Of a DNA stretch of 64,000 bases, positions 19,129 through 31,095 are shown piece after piece (positions within the stretch are counted from its first letter, which is position 1; every line of letters starts with the position of its first letter). The notes beneath the pieces are model-generated. The model saw only the letters and a list, made by a program, of their open reading frames with translations. It did not search any database and was not told the DNA's origin. The stretch lies in contig JAIVEN010000004.1 in assembly GCA_026686845.1 (NCBI GenBank), positions 15,780,827 through 15,844,826 on the forward strand, read 5' to 3'. The position numbers and the translations under genes are program-made. This DNA is from Adenanthera pavonina. Its lineage: Eukaryota > Streptophyta > Magnoliopsida > Fabales > Fabaceae.

Positions 19129-19742
19129 TTATAGACTTTATTTTATTTGGTAGACTTCAATAGTTCAATTATAGTTTTTTAACTCCATTTTAAAAATGTT
19201 TTCATCATCTATTTAAATTGGTTTGAGTAGTACTAGTTTTTTATTAATTATTTTATTTTGCAATCATCTACATCTTCGATTTAGAAATTAATCGTTGGTA
19301 TATAAAAGACCTTTAACATTTAAAAGTTAAATTTTCTTTTATTTTGTATATGTAAAATTGTTATTACTTCAAGGACAATAAGAAGGTAATGCCATTAATT
19401 TAGTTGGATGACTGCGGTTAAAGTCGATTCGTAGTCCTAAAGGAAGGAGAAGGCCGAGTTGCCTCTTCGACCATCTCGGGTGGAATACAGATTTTTCTTT
19501 GCTCAGTTTGTTTTACGGAATAGGAGCTCACTCTTGATTTGATGACTATAAAGTTCGAGTTGAAGATTTATAATAATAACAATAATAGAAATTTGTGGAA
19601 TAAGAAAACTAGAAATAAAAATAGAAATAACTGAAAAAATGTTAAATAGGAAAAAAGTATTCTATTAGACACGAGGAGAGAAAAAAAAGAGTTGTGCTAA
19701 AATATAAAAACTATGAAGCATGTGGGTTTCTTATAAATAAAG
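19129..19742. other. Unassigned stretch
   Basis: Low-complexity AT-rich DNA with a GC-richer patch at about 19410-19540. No gene is seen. Confidence 0.6.
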
Positions 19743-20205
19743 AACAAAAAACTGAATCGGACCAGCCGGTTTGACTGGGAACCGGTACTAGGTCTGGTCC
19801 AATCATAGATCTAGACTGCCTTTACTTAGAATCGATGAGAATTGGTAAAAAAACTAGTCGAACTGGTATTGAACCAGTGCAAAACCGATTGAAACAGCCA
19901 TTTTTTTTTAATTTTTAATTTTTTAATTTTTTCAGTTTTTAAGATAAAATAACATTATTTTTAGTATCAAGTAGTATTATTTTTATATAAATTTTTTTCA
20001 TTCTATATTATAATATTATATAAGCATTGTTATGATGCATAATTATTAATAATGATAAATTTAATTAATAAATAATATGAAAATAGAATGTTAAATGACT
20101 ATTTTGAATTCAAAATATGATTATAGACAAATATGAACTTATTTAGATTTTAATATTAGGTTCTAAAACTTATTAATAATATTTTAAATTTTTTATATAA
20201 TATAT

Positions 20206-20632
20206 TGTTGGGTTGCATTATACACCCTTGATGGATGGAGATTAAGAGCCCAAAAGGCCCAAGTCCAAATAAGAAAAATAGGGTTTGTCATTTTTTAATT
20301 ATGAATGAGAGGGAGGGAATGGTTAATATTAACTGATCCCACAAACTGCACAGTAGAGTAAATTTAGTGATCATGCGTAAGTGTATCTGAAGAACCATTC
20401 TTTTCTGAATTACCGACTCTCTAAGAAAAAGAGAACGCTCTCTCTCTCTTCCTCTTAGTAACCTCTCCTTACAATTCTTTCCAGAGTGTATCCATGGTGA
20501 AACAGAGAAGAAAGTCCTAGTGACTTTATTCCATTTGCTTGGCGTATGTCCTTCTCATTCTTTCAGTGGAAGAACATTCTCGATCAGTATGTATATCTTC
20601 ATTATATCTTTTTATTCCTTTATTAGCATCAG
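20206..20632 (+). repeat. 5' LTR of the TATAT copia element
   Basis: 427 bp. The end reads TTCCTTTA here against TTCCTTCA in the 3' copy. A degenerate primer site (TAGCATCAGAGC, 20634-20645) follows. Confidence 0.88.
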
Positions 20633-20633
20633 A

Positions 20634-20645
20634 GCCTCTTTGATT
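20634..20645 (+). other. Primer-binding site (initiator Met tRNA, degenerate)
   Basis: TAGCATCAGAGC has two mismatches to TGGTATCAGAGC. Confidence 0.75.
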
Positions 20646-20878
20646 TCTGGACAAATAAATTCCATTGCTTAATTTTTGCTAATTATTATTTACCGCTCTG
20701 AGTTTAAATATTAGTATTTGGTCTTAAATGAGTACTTATATATATATATTTTGTTTTTTTTAATATTGTTTGTACTCATTAAATATAAACTCTGAATTTG
20801 AGTAAGGGAGTATTATTTTTTATTTTTTTTAAAAGATATATATATATTTTTTTAAAAATATACCATATGTAGAGAGAA

Positions 20879-21215
20879 CTCAAATTTTGAGTTCTCTGTA
20901 ATCATCTCCTTTTGAATAAAAGAAGACCACCACCATGTAGAGAATGAAGAGGCAAAAAAAAGGCCACTGAAATCGCATTAAATGAACACTGGACGACATA
21001 ATGAATAGCAAAAAATAATGTGAATCCATGGGGAAAACTCAAAAATTTAGTTTTACTCAAATCACAATTTTTTAGACAAAATGAGACCACCATCGTGTAG
21101 AGGATAACGAGATGAGAAAAGTGACACCAAAATCACCTCAAACGGACTTCGGACGAAGGAGAAATAGTAAAATACGGTGGCAGGTACGTGGGTCCACCAC
21201 CTGGTCGAGTTGACC
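20879..21215 (+). repeat. Two diverged tandem units in the copia leader
   Basis: Units of about 167 bp begin near 20879 and 21046 and share blocks such as GACCACCACCATGTAGAG / GACCACCATCGTGTAGAG and a following AATGAACACTGGACGA / AACGGACTTCGGACGA. They are clearly related but diverged. Confidence 0.6.
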
Positions 21216-21869
21216 CGGCTGGAGGTTAGGGACGACATAAATGACATGTCATTTTGGCAGAACACCAAAACGACACGTCATTTTGCCTATTTAAAAAAAG
21301 ATTCAAAAATGGCAGACTGGGCTACGCAAAAAAAAAATTTGGGTTGAAGAAGACCGGCCCAATAAAAAAAACAACAAAAAAATATTTTTGGGCCAAAGAA
21401 GACTAGCCTAATGTGAAATTTTTTATGTTAAAAAAAGAAGGAAGGGGATAGTTGACATGGCACGTGGGGCCCATCAGCACGTGATTTGGCCATGTGGAGC
21501 ATACTGTCAGCAAGAGGATGACGCGTGGAAAGCAAAGAACTGGTGCGTGTGGCCAGTTTCCACCCCCACGATGGTGCATGTGCTGCACACGTCCCAGTGT
21601 GCGGGGGTGTTGTTTTTCCTATTTTTTTCCTGAATTTTTTTCTCTTCTGGTTTCTTAGGGCTCGTGAGGGCTCGTCCAAGGGTATTTTGGGATATGGTTT
21701 ATTTATTAAAATTCCTAAATTCGAGATCTTCAATTTGATATACTATTTGCCTAATTTTAAGGTAATTTTGGATCTATTTAGACCTATTTCAGTACATAAT
21801 GTACATTTTTTATTTAAAAATTCTAAAATTATTTTAATAATTCCTACTATTTTATTAAAGGTAAAAATA

Positions 21870-22388
21870 ATGAAGCTAGAGAATTCTAAAAGCATTGAAA
21901 TAGTTGAATATGATTCTCCAAATAATGAGTATTTGGAAGAACCCATTTCAGAGGATGAACCTTTTGATGAAGATCCTGATGAGGAATTTTTAGAAGAAGA
22001 AGAAAATTCTGAGGAACTTTAAGAAGTGTATATGAATCCAAATGGGCCAAAAGAAGATGAAATTATTTTTGAAGAGGCTAAAATTGAAGATCAAGAAGTA
22101 GTCCAACCTCTTACGCGCTCTATAGCCCAAGATATAGCAAATAGAGATGCAACAAAAATAAAACATTTAAAAGACCTGTATCCAATTCTTGCGAAGTATT
22201 CACATTTTGTGGTGAATATAGATGATGCTGAATTCTTTGCGAACGTCATAATTAAGCTAAGAGAAGATTTGAATACACAAAACAAGAAATATTCAAATTA
22301 CACTTGGGTCAATGCGATTAATAGAGCCATGAAAATATCAAATCGCACTCTTAAGAGGAAAATTATTAATTTCTTTTTTCCTGTTTAA
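21870..22388 (+). pseudogene. Unidentified leader ORF before gag in the copia element
   Basis: One reading frame, broken only by TAA at 22020-22022, runs from MKLENSKSIEIV to the stop at 22388 (about 170 codons); an upstream extension from 21525 is open but looks unlike protein. The first half is very acidic (EDEPFDEDPDEEFLEEEE). The second half (LTRSIAQDIANRDATKIKHL, then YPILAKYSHFVVNIDDAEFF) looks like a folded helical domain. I do not recognise it. It sits between the PBS and gag, where copia elements usually have only a short leader, so it could be an accessory gene or a captured host piece. Confidence 0.5.
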
Positions 22389-22772
22389 TTTATGTATGGA
22401 ATTTTTATTAATTTTTGGACAATGACTATGTTTTTGTATGAATTTAATATTTTTTTTGTTCTTAATATATGCTTTATTTGAGTGGGAGGTCTCAAAATAT
22501 AAATTTTTTAGAGTTAATTTTTCAAGCACTTGTATTAAAATCTTAATAGAAAATAGTGGTAACACTAGCATTCTTGTGATGGGAGATACACTTGTGGTCT
22601 CCTGATCATGGAACTAATAGAATTATTATTGTTCTAATAAGAAATAATACAAGTATATGACATTGTATGTTATACTATGCTACATGTATATTTTATTAAT
22701 ATATTCTTTAGTCCAGCTCAATAATAGAAATCCTTTATGTAGGATAGTCTAGTAATAGTAATTGATTTAAGA

Positions 22773-23624
22773 ATGGCGACCAAGAGTATAATTGCTGAGC
22801 TAAACAAGGAAGACAAACTAAATGGGGACAATTGGGACATCTGGCACCGAAAGGTTTCATATATATTGGAAGAATAAGATGCTGTAGAGTCACTGACTGT
22901 AGTTATAACACAACCTGAAGCCGGCAACACTGCCTAACATAGGAGAGACCAAGAGGCCTACATGGCTTGGAAAAGGAAGAACAGCATAGCATGTATTACT
23001 ATACTGGGCGCTATGGCCAATGACCTAATGTGTGAATATGAGAAATATTCAACAACACAGGCCATGTGGACGACATTAAAGGATAAGTTTGGAGGTACCT
23101 CTACCACCAAACTGAGAAGGCTGACAATTAAGTTTGATACTTATAAGTTAAGGCCTAACACTCCTATAAAACAGCATCTACGAGAGATGGCCAACATGAT
23201 CAGAGAATTGAAGGAAGCTAGGCATGAATTGTCTGATGAACAACAGATCCAGGCTGTCATAAGATTACTCCCTTCAAGCTAGGAGCACATGAAAGTCAAC
23301 TTGACCCATAATGAGAATATCAACACTTTTAGTGATATGGCAAAACACCTGGAGCTTGAAGAAAAATGTCTAAAGGCCTACAGAGCCTCTGGACAAGCCA
23401 ATCTGATTGAAGAAGTAGGACCTTCTAACTCCAAGCCTAATTCAAAAAAGGGCAAGAAAATTCTGAGATAGGGTAAGAAGAATGGCCCAAAATTTAAAAA
23501 GGGAAATAAGCCTTTCAAGAAAAAAGGGAAGAAAGGTGGAAAGAAGAAGAAAACTGACCTGAGTAAGGTTAAGTACTATTTCTACTTGAAAATTGGTCAT
23601 TTTGCAAGGGATTGCCCTAAGTAA
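22773..23624 (+). pseudogene. gag: Gag of the TATAT copia element, broken by stops
   Basis: The frame starts MATKSIIAELNKEDKLNGDNWDIW and stays in phase for 283 codons, interrupted by in-frame stops near 22875, 22935, 23281 and 23470. It has the copia gag core (YMAWKRKNSIACITILGAM ... AMWTTLKDKFGG ... LRRLTIKFDTYKL) and a Lys-rich tail ending in a zinc-knuckle remnant (FYLKIGHFARDC), in which the first two cysteines are lost. Confidence 0.9.
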
Positions 23625-23699
23625 AATGAACGTGAAAAGGTATTAGTGAATTATGTTAATTCATATATGTCTTATGTTTCAAGTACTATTTTTTTTAAC

Positions 23700-26600
23700 A
23701 AAAACTATTTCTTCTTCTTGGATAATTGACTCAGGCTCCATAGACCATGTGAGCAGGGATTGAGGATCCTTTACAGAGTACCATTGGTTGCTGAATCAAA
23801 GCAAGTGGCTTTATGTTGGTAATAACGCTAAAGTTAAGGTGAAAGGCATAGGAACTTGCAAATTAACTTTGCGATTGGTTGCTGAATCAAAGCAAGTGGC
23901 TTTATGTTGGTAATAATGCTAGAGTTAAGGTGAAAGGCATAGGAACTTGCAAATTAACTTTGCGAGGTGGGAAAACCTTGATTCTCTATGATGAACTCCC
24001 TGCACCTGACATCCAACGGAACTTAGTTTCTATTTCCTGCTTGTTAATTTATGGGTTTAATATAAATTTTCATGGTAAGGTAGTAGACATTTCGTTAAGG
24101 ACAACCTTTTATGGTTCAGCTTTTCTTTCAAAGAAGTTCTTTGTAATGGATATTGTTGGTGATTTTTATATGCATGATTGCTTTGCAACTTCTTCCACTT
24201 CAAATATTGATATGAATACTTGGCATGCTAGACTAGGACATATTATTCAAAAAAGAATGATTAAACTAGCTAAAGTAGGATTGTTAGGTACAATTGTTAA
24301 AATGGAAATGTCCTTGTGTGAGCATTGCTTGGCTGGTAAAGCAACTAGAAAACCATTTGGAACTGGAACTAGGGTAGAAACTCCATTGCAATTAATCTAT
24401 TCAGATGTTTGTGGTCTTATGAGTATGAGGGCAAGACATGGAGCTGTTTATTTCATCATTTTCATTGATGATTACTCTCGATTTGGTTATGTCTATTTGA
24501 TGTCGCATAAATTTGAAGCACTAGAGTGTTTTAGACAATACATGAACTTAGTCAAAAATCAAATGGACAAGAAAATCAAAGCATTAAGGACCGATCATGG
24601 ACGTGAATATTTATTGGATCAATTCAAAGAGCTCTATGAAGAAAAGGAAATAGTAAGGCAACTTACAATCCTTGGTACCCCATAACAAAATAGTGTAGCC
24701 AAAAGAAGAAATAGAATATTACTACATGGTTAGGTCCATGATGGCACAAGCCAATCTACCCATTTCATATTGGGGAGATGCAATTTTAATTGCAGCCTTC
24801 ATACTTAACTGTGTGCCCTCAAAATCGGTCACATCAACACCCTATGAGCAATGGACAAATCGTAAGCCGGATTTAAATGTTTAAAACCTTGGATGTCAGT
24901 AGCTTATGTCCATGATCCTTCCCATAAATATGGAAAGCTAGGTCCAAGAGGGAAGAAATGTATCTTTATTGGATACTCTGAACAATCTAAGGGTTACATT
25001 TTCATTGGAAAAAACCAGGATGTAAGTGTGACTGAAATAGAATCTAGAGATGCAACATGTCTAGAAAATGAATTCCCTAGCAAGGGTGAGATGGATCATA
25101 CTGTATCTCTTTATGAGATACATGAAGAAACTGAGGAACAAGTTTATATACCTCAACCTCTTAATTCGAGTGGGAGCTCATAAAGACCAGTGCAAGATTC
25201 TGTTCCAAAATAGAACAACTTACAAGAGATCCCACTGCAGAGAAGTAATAGAGAAAGTATACCAAAGAGATGTTTCCCAATAAAAGGGACTGCACTTATA
25301 GTTACCCTACAAGATTATGATGAGCCTAGTTCAATACATGAGGCTTTATCATGCCCTGCTAGTAATGAATGAAAGAAAGCAATGGAAGAGGAAATAAATT
25401 CAATAAGGATAAACCAAGTCTGGGATTTAGTCAATCTTCCATCTGGACGTAAGGCAATTGGGAATAAATGGGTTCTCAAAATTAAGAGAAATGCAAATGG
25501 ATCAATTGAATGATATAAGGCTTAATTAGTGGTAAAAGGGTATACTTAACAGGAATGTATAGATTATGAAAATACTTTTTCACCTGTTGTGCGCTTTAAC
25601 TCCATAAGATTAATTTTGGCAATAGTAAGTTTAAATTTAGAATTAGATCAGATGGATGTAAAAACCGTATTTCTAAGTGGTGAACTGGATGAAGAAATCT
25701 ATATACAACAACTATTAGGTTTCATTGAGAAAGGGAAAGAGAATAAAGTCTGCAAGCTAAGAAAGTCCATTTACGGACTTAAACAATCATTCAGACAGTG
25801 GTATTTAAAGTTTCATCAAGCTATAACCTCGTACGATTTCCAGATGATCGACAAGGACCACTGTGTATCAAGAGTTTTAAAAAGAATCTTGTGATATTAT
25901 CCCTTTATATAGATGATATACTATTAGCGAGAAATAGTCTAAAATCGATTATAACTATCAAAGAATGACTATCTTCGAATTTTGAAATGAAAGACACGGG
26001 TGAAGCTGATTATATACTGGGAGTTAAAATCCATAGAGATTGCCTAAGAAAATTAATATCCATTTTTTAGAAAAATTACATTGAGAAAATTCTTGAGTGA
26101 TTCAACATGAAAAACTGTAAACCTATAGATACCCTAATTTCAAGAGGAGAAAATCTAAGCCGAAACATGTGTCCTTAGACAGATTCTGAAAAGAAGATGA
26201 TGGAAAGGGTCCCTTATTCCAGTGTGGTTGGTAGCTTAATGTATGCCATGATGTGTATGAGACCAGACATATGTTATGCAGTTGGTTTGGTCAGCAGGTA
26301 CCAATCAAACCCTGGACTGAAACATTGGAAAGCTGTGAAGAGAAAGATATTTTCAAGGCACAATAAATTATGCTTTATGTTATCAAAGAAGCGATTTACG
26401 CTTGGTAGGATACTCCGATGCAGATTGGGAAGGAGATCTAGATGAGTGCAAATTGACTTCTAGATATGTTTTTCTACTAAACAATGGAGCTATATCCTGG
26501 TGTAGCAAGAAACAAACTTGTATTGCTTTGTCTACCTTGGAAGCAGAGTTCGTTGTAGGTTCTGCAACAGTACAAGAAGCAGTATGGTTGAAGAGATTCA

Positions 26601-26895
26601 TAAAACACTTGGGGATAATTGGTAATAAATTGGATCATATTTTAATAAACTTTGATAGCGAGGCTGCCGTAGCCTACACCAAAGATCCCAAGTATCATAG
26701 TAAGACAAAGCACATAGACATCAAGTATAATTTTGTAAGAGATGTTATAATTTTATAAGAGATGCCATAGCATAGAAAAGTGTTACAATTCGTCATATTC
26801 CTACATGGCAAATGATAGCTAATCCCCTTACCAAGCCAATACCTAGAGATATATATGTTGATCATGTAAAATCACTTGGTATTTGTAGGATATGA
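23700..26895 (+). pseudogene. pol: Pol of the TATAT copia element, heavily mutated
   Basis: Recognisable in order: protease (SWIIDSGS near 23713), pre-integrase (WHARLGH ... CEHCLAGKATRKPF), integrase core (SDVCG, DDYSRFGYVYLM, RTDHGREYL, about 24400-24690), RT (QMDVKTVFLSGELDEEIY, KSIYGLKQ, 25590-25890; an xxDD block near 25910) and RNase H (YSDADWEGD, SKKQTCIALSTLEAEFV, KYHSKTKHIDIKYNFVRD, 26400-26740), ending near 26895. Frame changes and stops are frequent. A 91-bp tandem duplication (23783-23964) shifts the frame within the protease. No functional protein is possible. Confidence 0.9.
23783..23964 (+). repeat. 91-bp tandem duplication within the copia protease region
   Basis: 23783-23873 and 23874-23964 are the same unit, beginning ATTGGTTGCTGAATC and ending TTAACTTTGCG, with about two differences (AACGCTAAAG against AATGCTAGAG). 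As 91 is not a multiple of three, the duplication shifts the reading frame. Confidence 0.9.
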
Positions 26896-28028
26896 TGTAA
26901 CACAAATCTCTATAATAATTAATTATATGAATCAAATTAAGTGCATTTTTTCTATAATTGAGTCATTTGAATACATATATTTATGAAAATATATAATGTC
27001 TAGTATATCGTACATGTTGATAATGTTAGCTTTCTCACACGAGCAACTGCCTTTGATACTCATAGAGAGTGGGCAAAGATGAGACATCTTTTGTATTCAC
27101 TAATAAATCTGCAAGAAAGCAGATATGACAGTTAAACAATACAGAATAAGTTGCCCCGACAAAAGAAGAGAATAGGTCGGGATAAGATCCAATAAATATA
27201 AATTTTGGATTGAATTATGGATACCCACAATCCATAATACATGTAACCAGATGATGAATTCTCCAACAAGGACGTCATGATAAGTAGAAGCATTGATAGA
27301 ATTTGGGTTAGACATTGTGTGTGTCTGAACATAAATCTGGAGGGTGTTAACAACAAACCAAAATTGACATACGTTCTTCTGTGATAAGAGCAACACCGTA
27401 ACATGCAATTCATACTGCATGTGTTTTAAAACCGCAATTGGGAAGCAAGTAAATAGATCCCTGCTTCATTGCTATGTGAATCCTTGACAGAAATAAATCC
27501 TCTCATTAATGTCCTTATGACTAGACATTTTCATGGAAAATGATTCAACGTTAGCTACTTTAGCATATATCTAATGGTCATGATAAATTTGATCAAAAGG
27601 TATTATGCTAGGAAAGCAATTGTTTAATATTGAAATGAAATATGGACGAAAGGAAGAATATTTAAATATATACACACTTATATTGGTGTCTATGACATGT
27701 CCGTTAAGAAGTTATGATATTAACATCTTAAGCGGAGACACTAAGTATGCAAGAGTAAGACAATCTTACTTTATGTAAACACTTATGAGGAATTAGATTT
27801 GCCATGGGTAAAAGTGTATATGGGTAAATCTAGGATATTCAAGGCATAATACATGAACAAGATAAATGTGAAATACATAAGGTTATTCTGTGCTGGTCCT
27901 TGAGAAGAATTTCTAGTATAAGAATACCTAATTATAGATGTCATGCCCATGCAGTCGTAGTAGAGCACTTAGCATGAAATGGAAAGGAAGAATTATAAAA
28001 GGTTAATCCATCAAGTATGAGTGGGAGA
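26896..28028 (+). other. Long 3' region of the copia element
   Basis: 1.1 kb lies between the RNase H end and the 3' LTR, with no plausible plus-strand ORF. Antisense ORFs near 27100-27420 are short and look like chance. The polypurine tract GAGTGGGAGA lies at about 28019-28028. Confidence 0.7.
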
Positions 28029-28443
28029 TGTTAGGTTGTATTATACACCCTTGATGGGTGGAAATTAAGAGCCCAAAAGGCCCAAGCCGAAATAAGAAAA
28101 ATAGGGTTTGTTATTTTTTAATTATGAATGAGAGAGAGGGAACAGTTAATGTTAACCGATACCACACACCGCACGGTAAAGTAAATTTAGTGATCGTGCA
28201 TAAGTGTATCTGAAGAAGCGTTCTTTTCTGAATTATCGACTCCCTCAGAAAAAGAGAATGCTCTCTCTCTTCCTCTCGATAATCTCTCCTTACAATTCTT
28301 TTCAGAGTGTATCTATGGTAAAACAGAGAAAAAAGTCCTAGTGACTTTATTCCATCCGCTTGGCGTATATCCTTCTCATTCTCTCAGTGGAAGAACATTC
28401 TCGATTAGTATGTATATTTTCCCTATATCTTTTTATTCCTTCA
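28029..28443 (+). repeat. 3' LTR of the TATAT copia element
   Basis: 415 bp, starting TGTTAGGTTG and ending TTCCTTCA, then the TATAT duplication. Confidence 0.9.
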
Positions 28444-28742
28444 TATATAAAATTTAAAAATTATTAAATTTATTACCACTGATATAATTATGGTTGAATC
28501 ACGGTTGAACTATTGAACCTTGAACCAATACCTTAATCGGTTCAATGACCGATTTGGTTTTTTGAACCATGATTATAAAAGTACCCTCGTAGTGCAAGGA
28601 GGCAAGATGACAACTATTTGTTACCTAGTACATTTATAGACTTCAAGTGCTTGCAGATTATAATGGCTCAAACTAAAGTATTACATATGCTGGGGAATGC
28701 AAATGGTGTAGTGTATGAAATTTTATTAACAGTAAATAAGAA

Positions 28743-28834
28743 AGCCACTTAAGGCTAGCTCCATTAGATGGTAAGTGAGATTTGGTGTAAGTAGAGGTTA
28801 AATGTTCAACCCTCTTGATTTCTTCTTGAAAAAA
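28743..28834 (+). mobile_element. Short tRNA-derived SINE
   Basis: A 92-bp unit is flanked by a perfect 12-bp duplication, AGTAAATAAGAA (28731-28742 and 28835-28846), and ends in an A run. It has an A-box-like TAGCTCCATTAGATGG (28755-28770) and a B-box-like TGTTCAACCC (28803-28812), about 33 bp apart, as in tRNA-derived pol III promoters. It is very short for a plant SINE and may be 3'-truncated or a minimal family. Confidence 0.72.
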
Positions 28835-28846
28835 AGTAAATAAGAA

Positions 28847-30289
28847 TGGAATAAATTACATTGAAATTAATAATCACTCTTATTTTAGTATTTGGTTATA
28901 TAAGTAGTGAAATGACTTATATAACGATCAAAGCGGACTTATTAATTTTGTTCATTAGAATATTTAATTTTAGAAGTAATTAACATTTTAAAATGATAAG
29001 AATTAACTATTAATTATTATCCTAAAATGTTAAAATTAATTAGTTAACATATGTTAATAATTATTTAATATATCTAGTTCTATTAATATACGAGTTATCA
29101 AATGCTCAAATTCATCTCATTCTTAAAAAATGGCTAACCATTGGATTTGATTCTTTTAAGGAAGATTCAAAATTCAAATTTTATGGATAAAAAAAATCAC
29201 ATCAAGAAGCTATATTTATTTGAACAAACCCAATAATGATTAAATCTAACTTGATAATATTGGATATTAGATAACTGAATAAAAAAAATTACTATGTTCA
29301 TTGAATAAAAAAAAATTACTATGTTCATTGCAAAGAAACACGGCCTAATAATACCATAGTGGCTGGCCAGAGCATATAAATGGAACATGGACCTAATGCA
29401 AACAAGAAAAAGGGGAAAAATCTTCCGTAGCAAAGAAGAAACTATCAAATGCCACCATTTATATTTTATTATATATAATTCCAAGTAAATTTATTATCAG
29501 TTTTCAATTTCCTTAGTGCATTTCAAAATAAAATTCATTTGGCTCTTTAACATTATATTAATTCATCATTTATTTTTTCTATCTTTGAATTCAGAAAAAT
29601 ATCTGTTAATCTCATAAATTATGATCTAATTATCAAATTGATCATAAATTTATTAAATTATTAATAAAATAGTTAAAATATGTGTGATGTAACAACTCCA
29701 ATTAAATGTTCAGCATACATATTTTGGATTAATAGAAAGGCATTATTGGAATTGTGTAGGACCAAAGAGACATAAAAAAATGAAAAGAAAAAGAAAAAAA
29801 GAAGGGGGCTGATGTGACCGCATTTTGACATGTTTTTAATCTCTAAATCTAGCATATTTATCACATTTATTCAGCTATTTTGTGTGTTATATTGCATTTT
29901 CATGTTTTAACCGATTTTGTGCAGTTTGTGGAAAAATGTAATAAATCCTTAGTTTTAAGCATATTTTGTGATATTTTATCATATACCATAGTTTTGATTG
30001 TTAATCCTTTCCATCGGTATATTTTTTACATTGATTAGCTAATTAAGTGCTTGGTTTGGCTTTTTCAAGTGATTAAATTAGAGTATTCGTTGCTTCAATA
30101 ATTTGCTCTATGTTCTCCTACCATTAGTCAGCCTTTCCAACATATAAGTTAAGTTGCCTTTAGAGCTTTCATTTCTGACATGCAGCCCATTACCTTAGAT
30201 TGCAATTATATGTTGGTGGTTGATGAACTCATCTAGTTGCCCTGCAACTTGTCCTATAGGAACTTACTGACTTGCTTGGGGCTAATGTG
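28847..30289. other. AT-rich intergenic stretch
   Basis: No gene or clear element boundary is seen. ORFs at 29197-29484 and 29673-29864 (minus) look like chance. Confidence 0.6.
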
Positions 30290-30329
30290 GTATAGGCAGA
30301 ATCTTACGAACTCTAGTTTCCCCTTGTTG

Positions 30330-30535
30330 TCCATGAGCATTAACTATCTCTTGTAGTTGCTCAATAGTCCTTTGCTGCTAATCTAGACAATTAAGGATCA
30401 TTTGCAAGGGATCTAGCATGTGAATATCTTTCATTTGCTATCATAGGAGTCACTTGAGAAGTTTGTTCTTGTACTATCAGCCTTTGTTGAGCACCTCTTT
30501 GTATCTTAATAACTCTTACCTTACAATTAATAACT
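30330..30535 (-). pseudogene. gag: Gag N-terminus remnant (reverse gypsy copy)
   Basis: The minus-strand frame DPLQMILNCLD then QQRTIEQLQEIV matches DQLQVILNKLD ... QIIEVLQRTI of the forward element near 41250. Stops are present and the rest of gag is missing to the left. Confidence 0.6.
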
Positions 30536-30919
30536 ACAAATAATAACAATTTTGAACTCCGCTATTACATTAATTATTACTTTCATTACATCACCATTAG
30601 TCATGATACATCATCATGTCTTGACCCTTGGTCTTCCTGCTTCACTATTACTTTAGCATCTTACTACCTATACATTACGATAATTCATTCATAGTACATT
30701 ATCATGACAGTGTCTTATAGGGCTAAAATACTAGTGTCAGACTTATCATTGCCATCTAATATCTTCACTAGACCTTCCTCTAGATCCTTATATGAGAATT
30801 CTATCACCTCAGCTTTTTCTTTTTATGATAATGTTTTGCTTGGAAAGTGTAAGCAATGACATAGTCTTACAATGTATGGAACACTTAACCTTGAAGTAAT
30901 TCTCTAATGCTTCTAAAAC

Positions 30920-31095
30920 TCACGATCCAATTATGGAATCAAGTACTTGCTCAACCCATACACTTACAGGGAGCTTATAATCATAATGCCCTTCTAAAAA
31001 TTTCTTCGCTTTTAATGCATCACTTAGAAAAACCTGAACATACACTCCAAATCTAGCATGACATTCATCATAGATAGCTTTAACAATCATTTGGA
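30920..31095 (-). pseudogene. Leader ORF remnant between PBS and gag (reverse gypsy copy)
   Basis: The minus-strand frame reads MIVKAIYDECHARFG ... DALKAKKFLEGHYDYKLP ... VWVEQVLDSIIG before a stop. It corresponds to the frame at 40480-40690 of the forward element, which reads LYVESH ... LLDAVRASRDHFDSQGHHFFEP. Shared positions include E-x-H, DA[VL][RK]A and GH[HY]. Function unknown. Confidence 0.5.

Larger units (their letters stand above)
20206..28443 (+). mobile_element. Decayed Ty1/copia retrotransposon with TATAT target duplication
   Basis: LTRs at 20206-20632 and 28029-28443 (starts TGTTGGGTTG and TGTTAGGTTG) are flanked by the perfect 5-bp TSD TATAT (20201-20205, 28444-28448). Between them are a 2.1 kb leader with an extra ORF, gag, pol in copia order, and a 1.1 kb 3' region. 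Gag and pol carry many stops and frameshifts, so it is not autonomous. I did not assign a lineage. Confidence 0.93.
19743..28567. mobile_element. Old TIR-type repeat split by the copia element
   Basis: AACAAAAAACTGAATCGG at 19743 and its inverted relative CCGATTTGGTTTTTTGAAC ending at 28567 lie on either side of the copia insertion. Both sides are rich in ACCGGTT / GGTTCAA motifs. The two parts together give roughly 590 bp without the insertion. The family is not identified; exact ends are uncertain. Confidence 0.5.

Noticed and set aside
21525..21869. Upstream part of the copia leader ORF as coding
   Set aside because: The translation is Phe/Leu/Ile-rich and irregular, and the protein-like composition starts only at the Met near 21870.
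27100..27420. Antisense ORFs in the 3' region of the copia element as an antisense gene
   Set aside because: Two overlapping frames of similar length with no domain and no promoter signal; likely chance.
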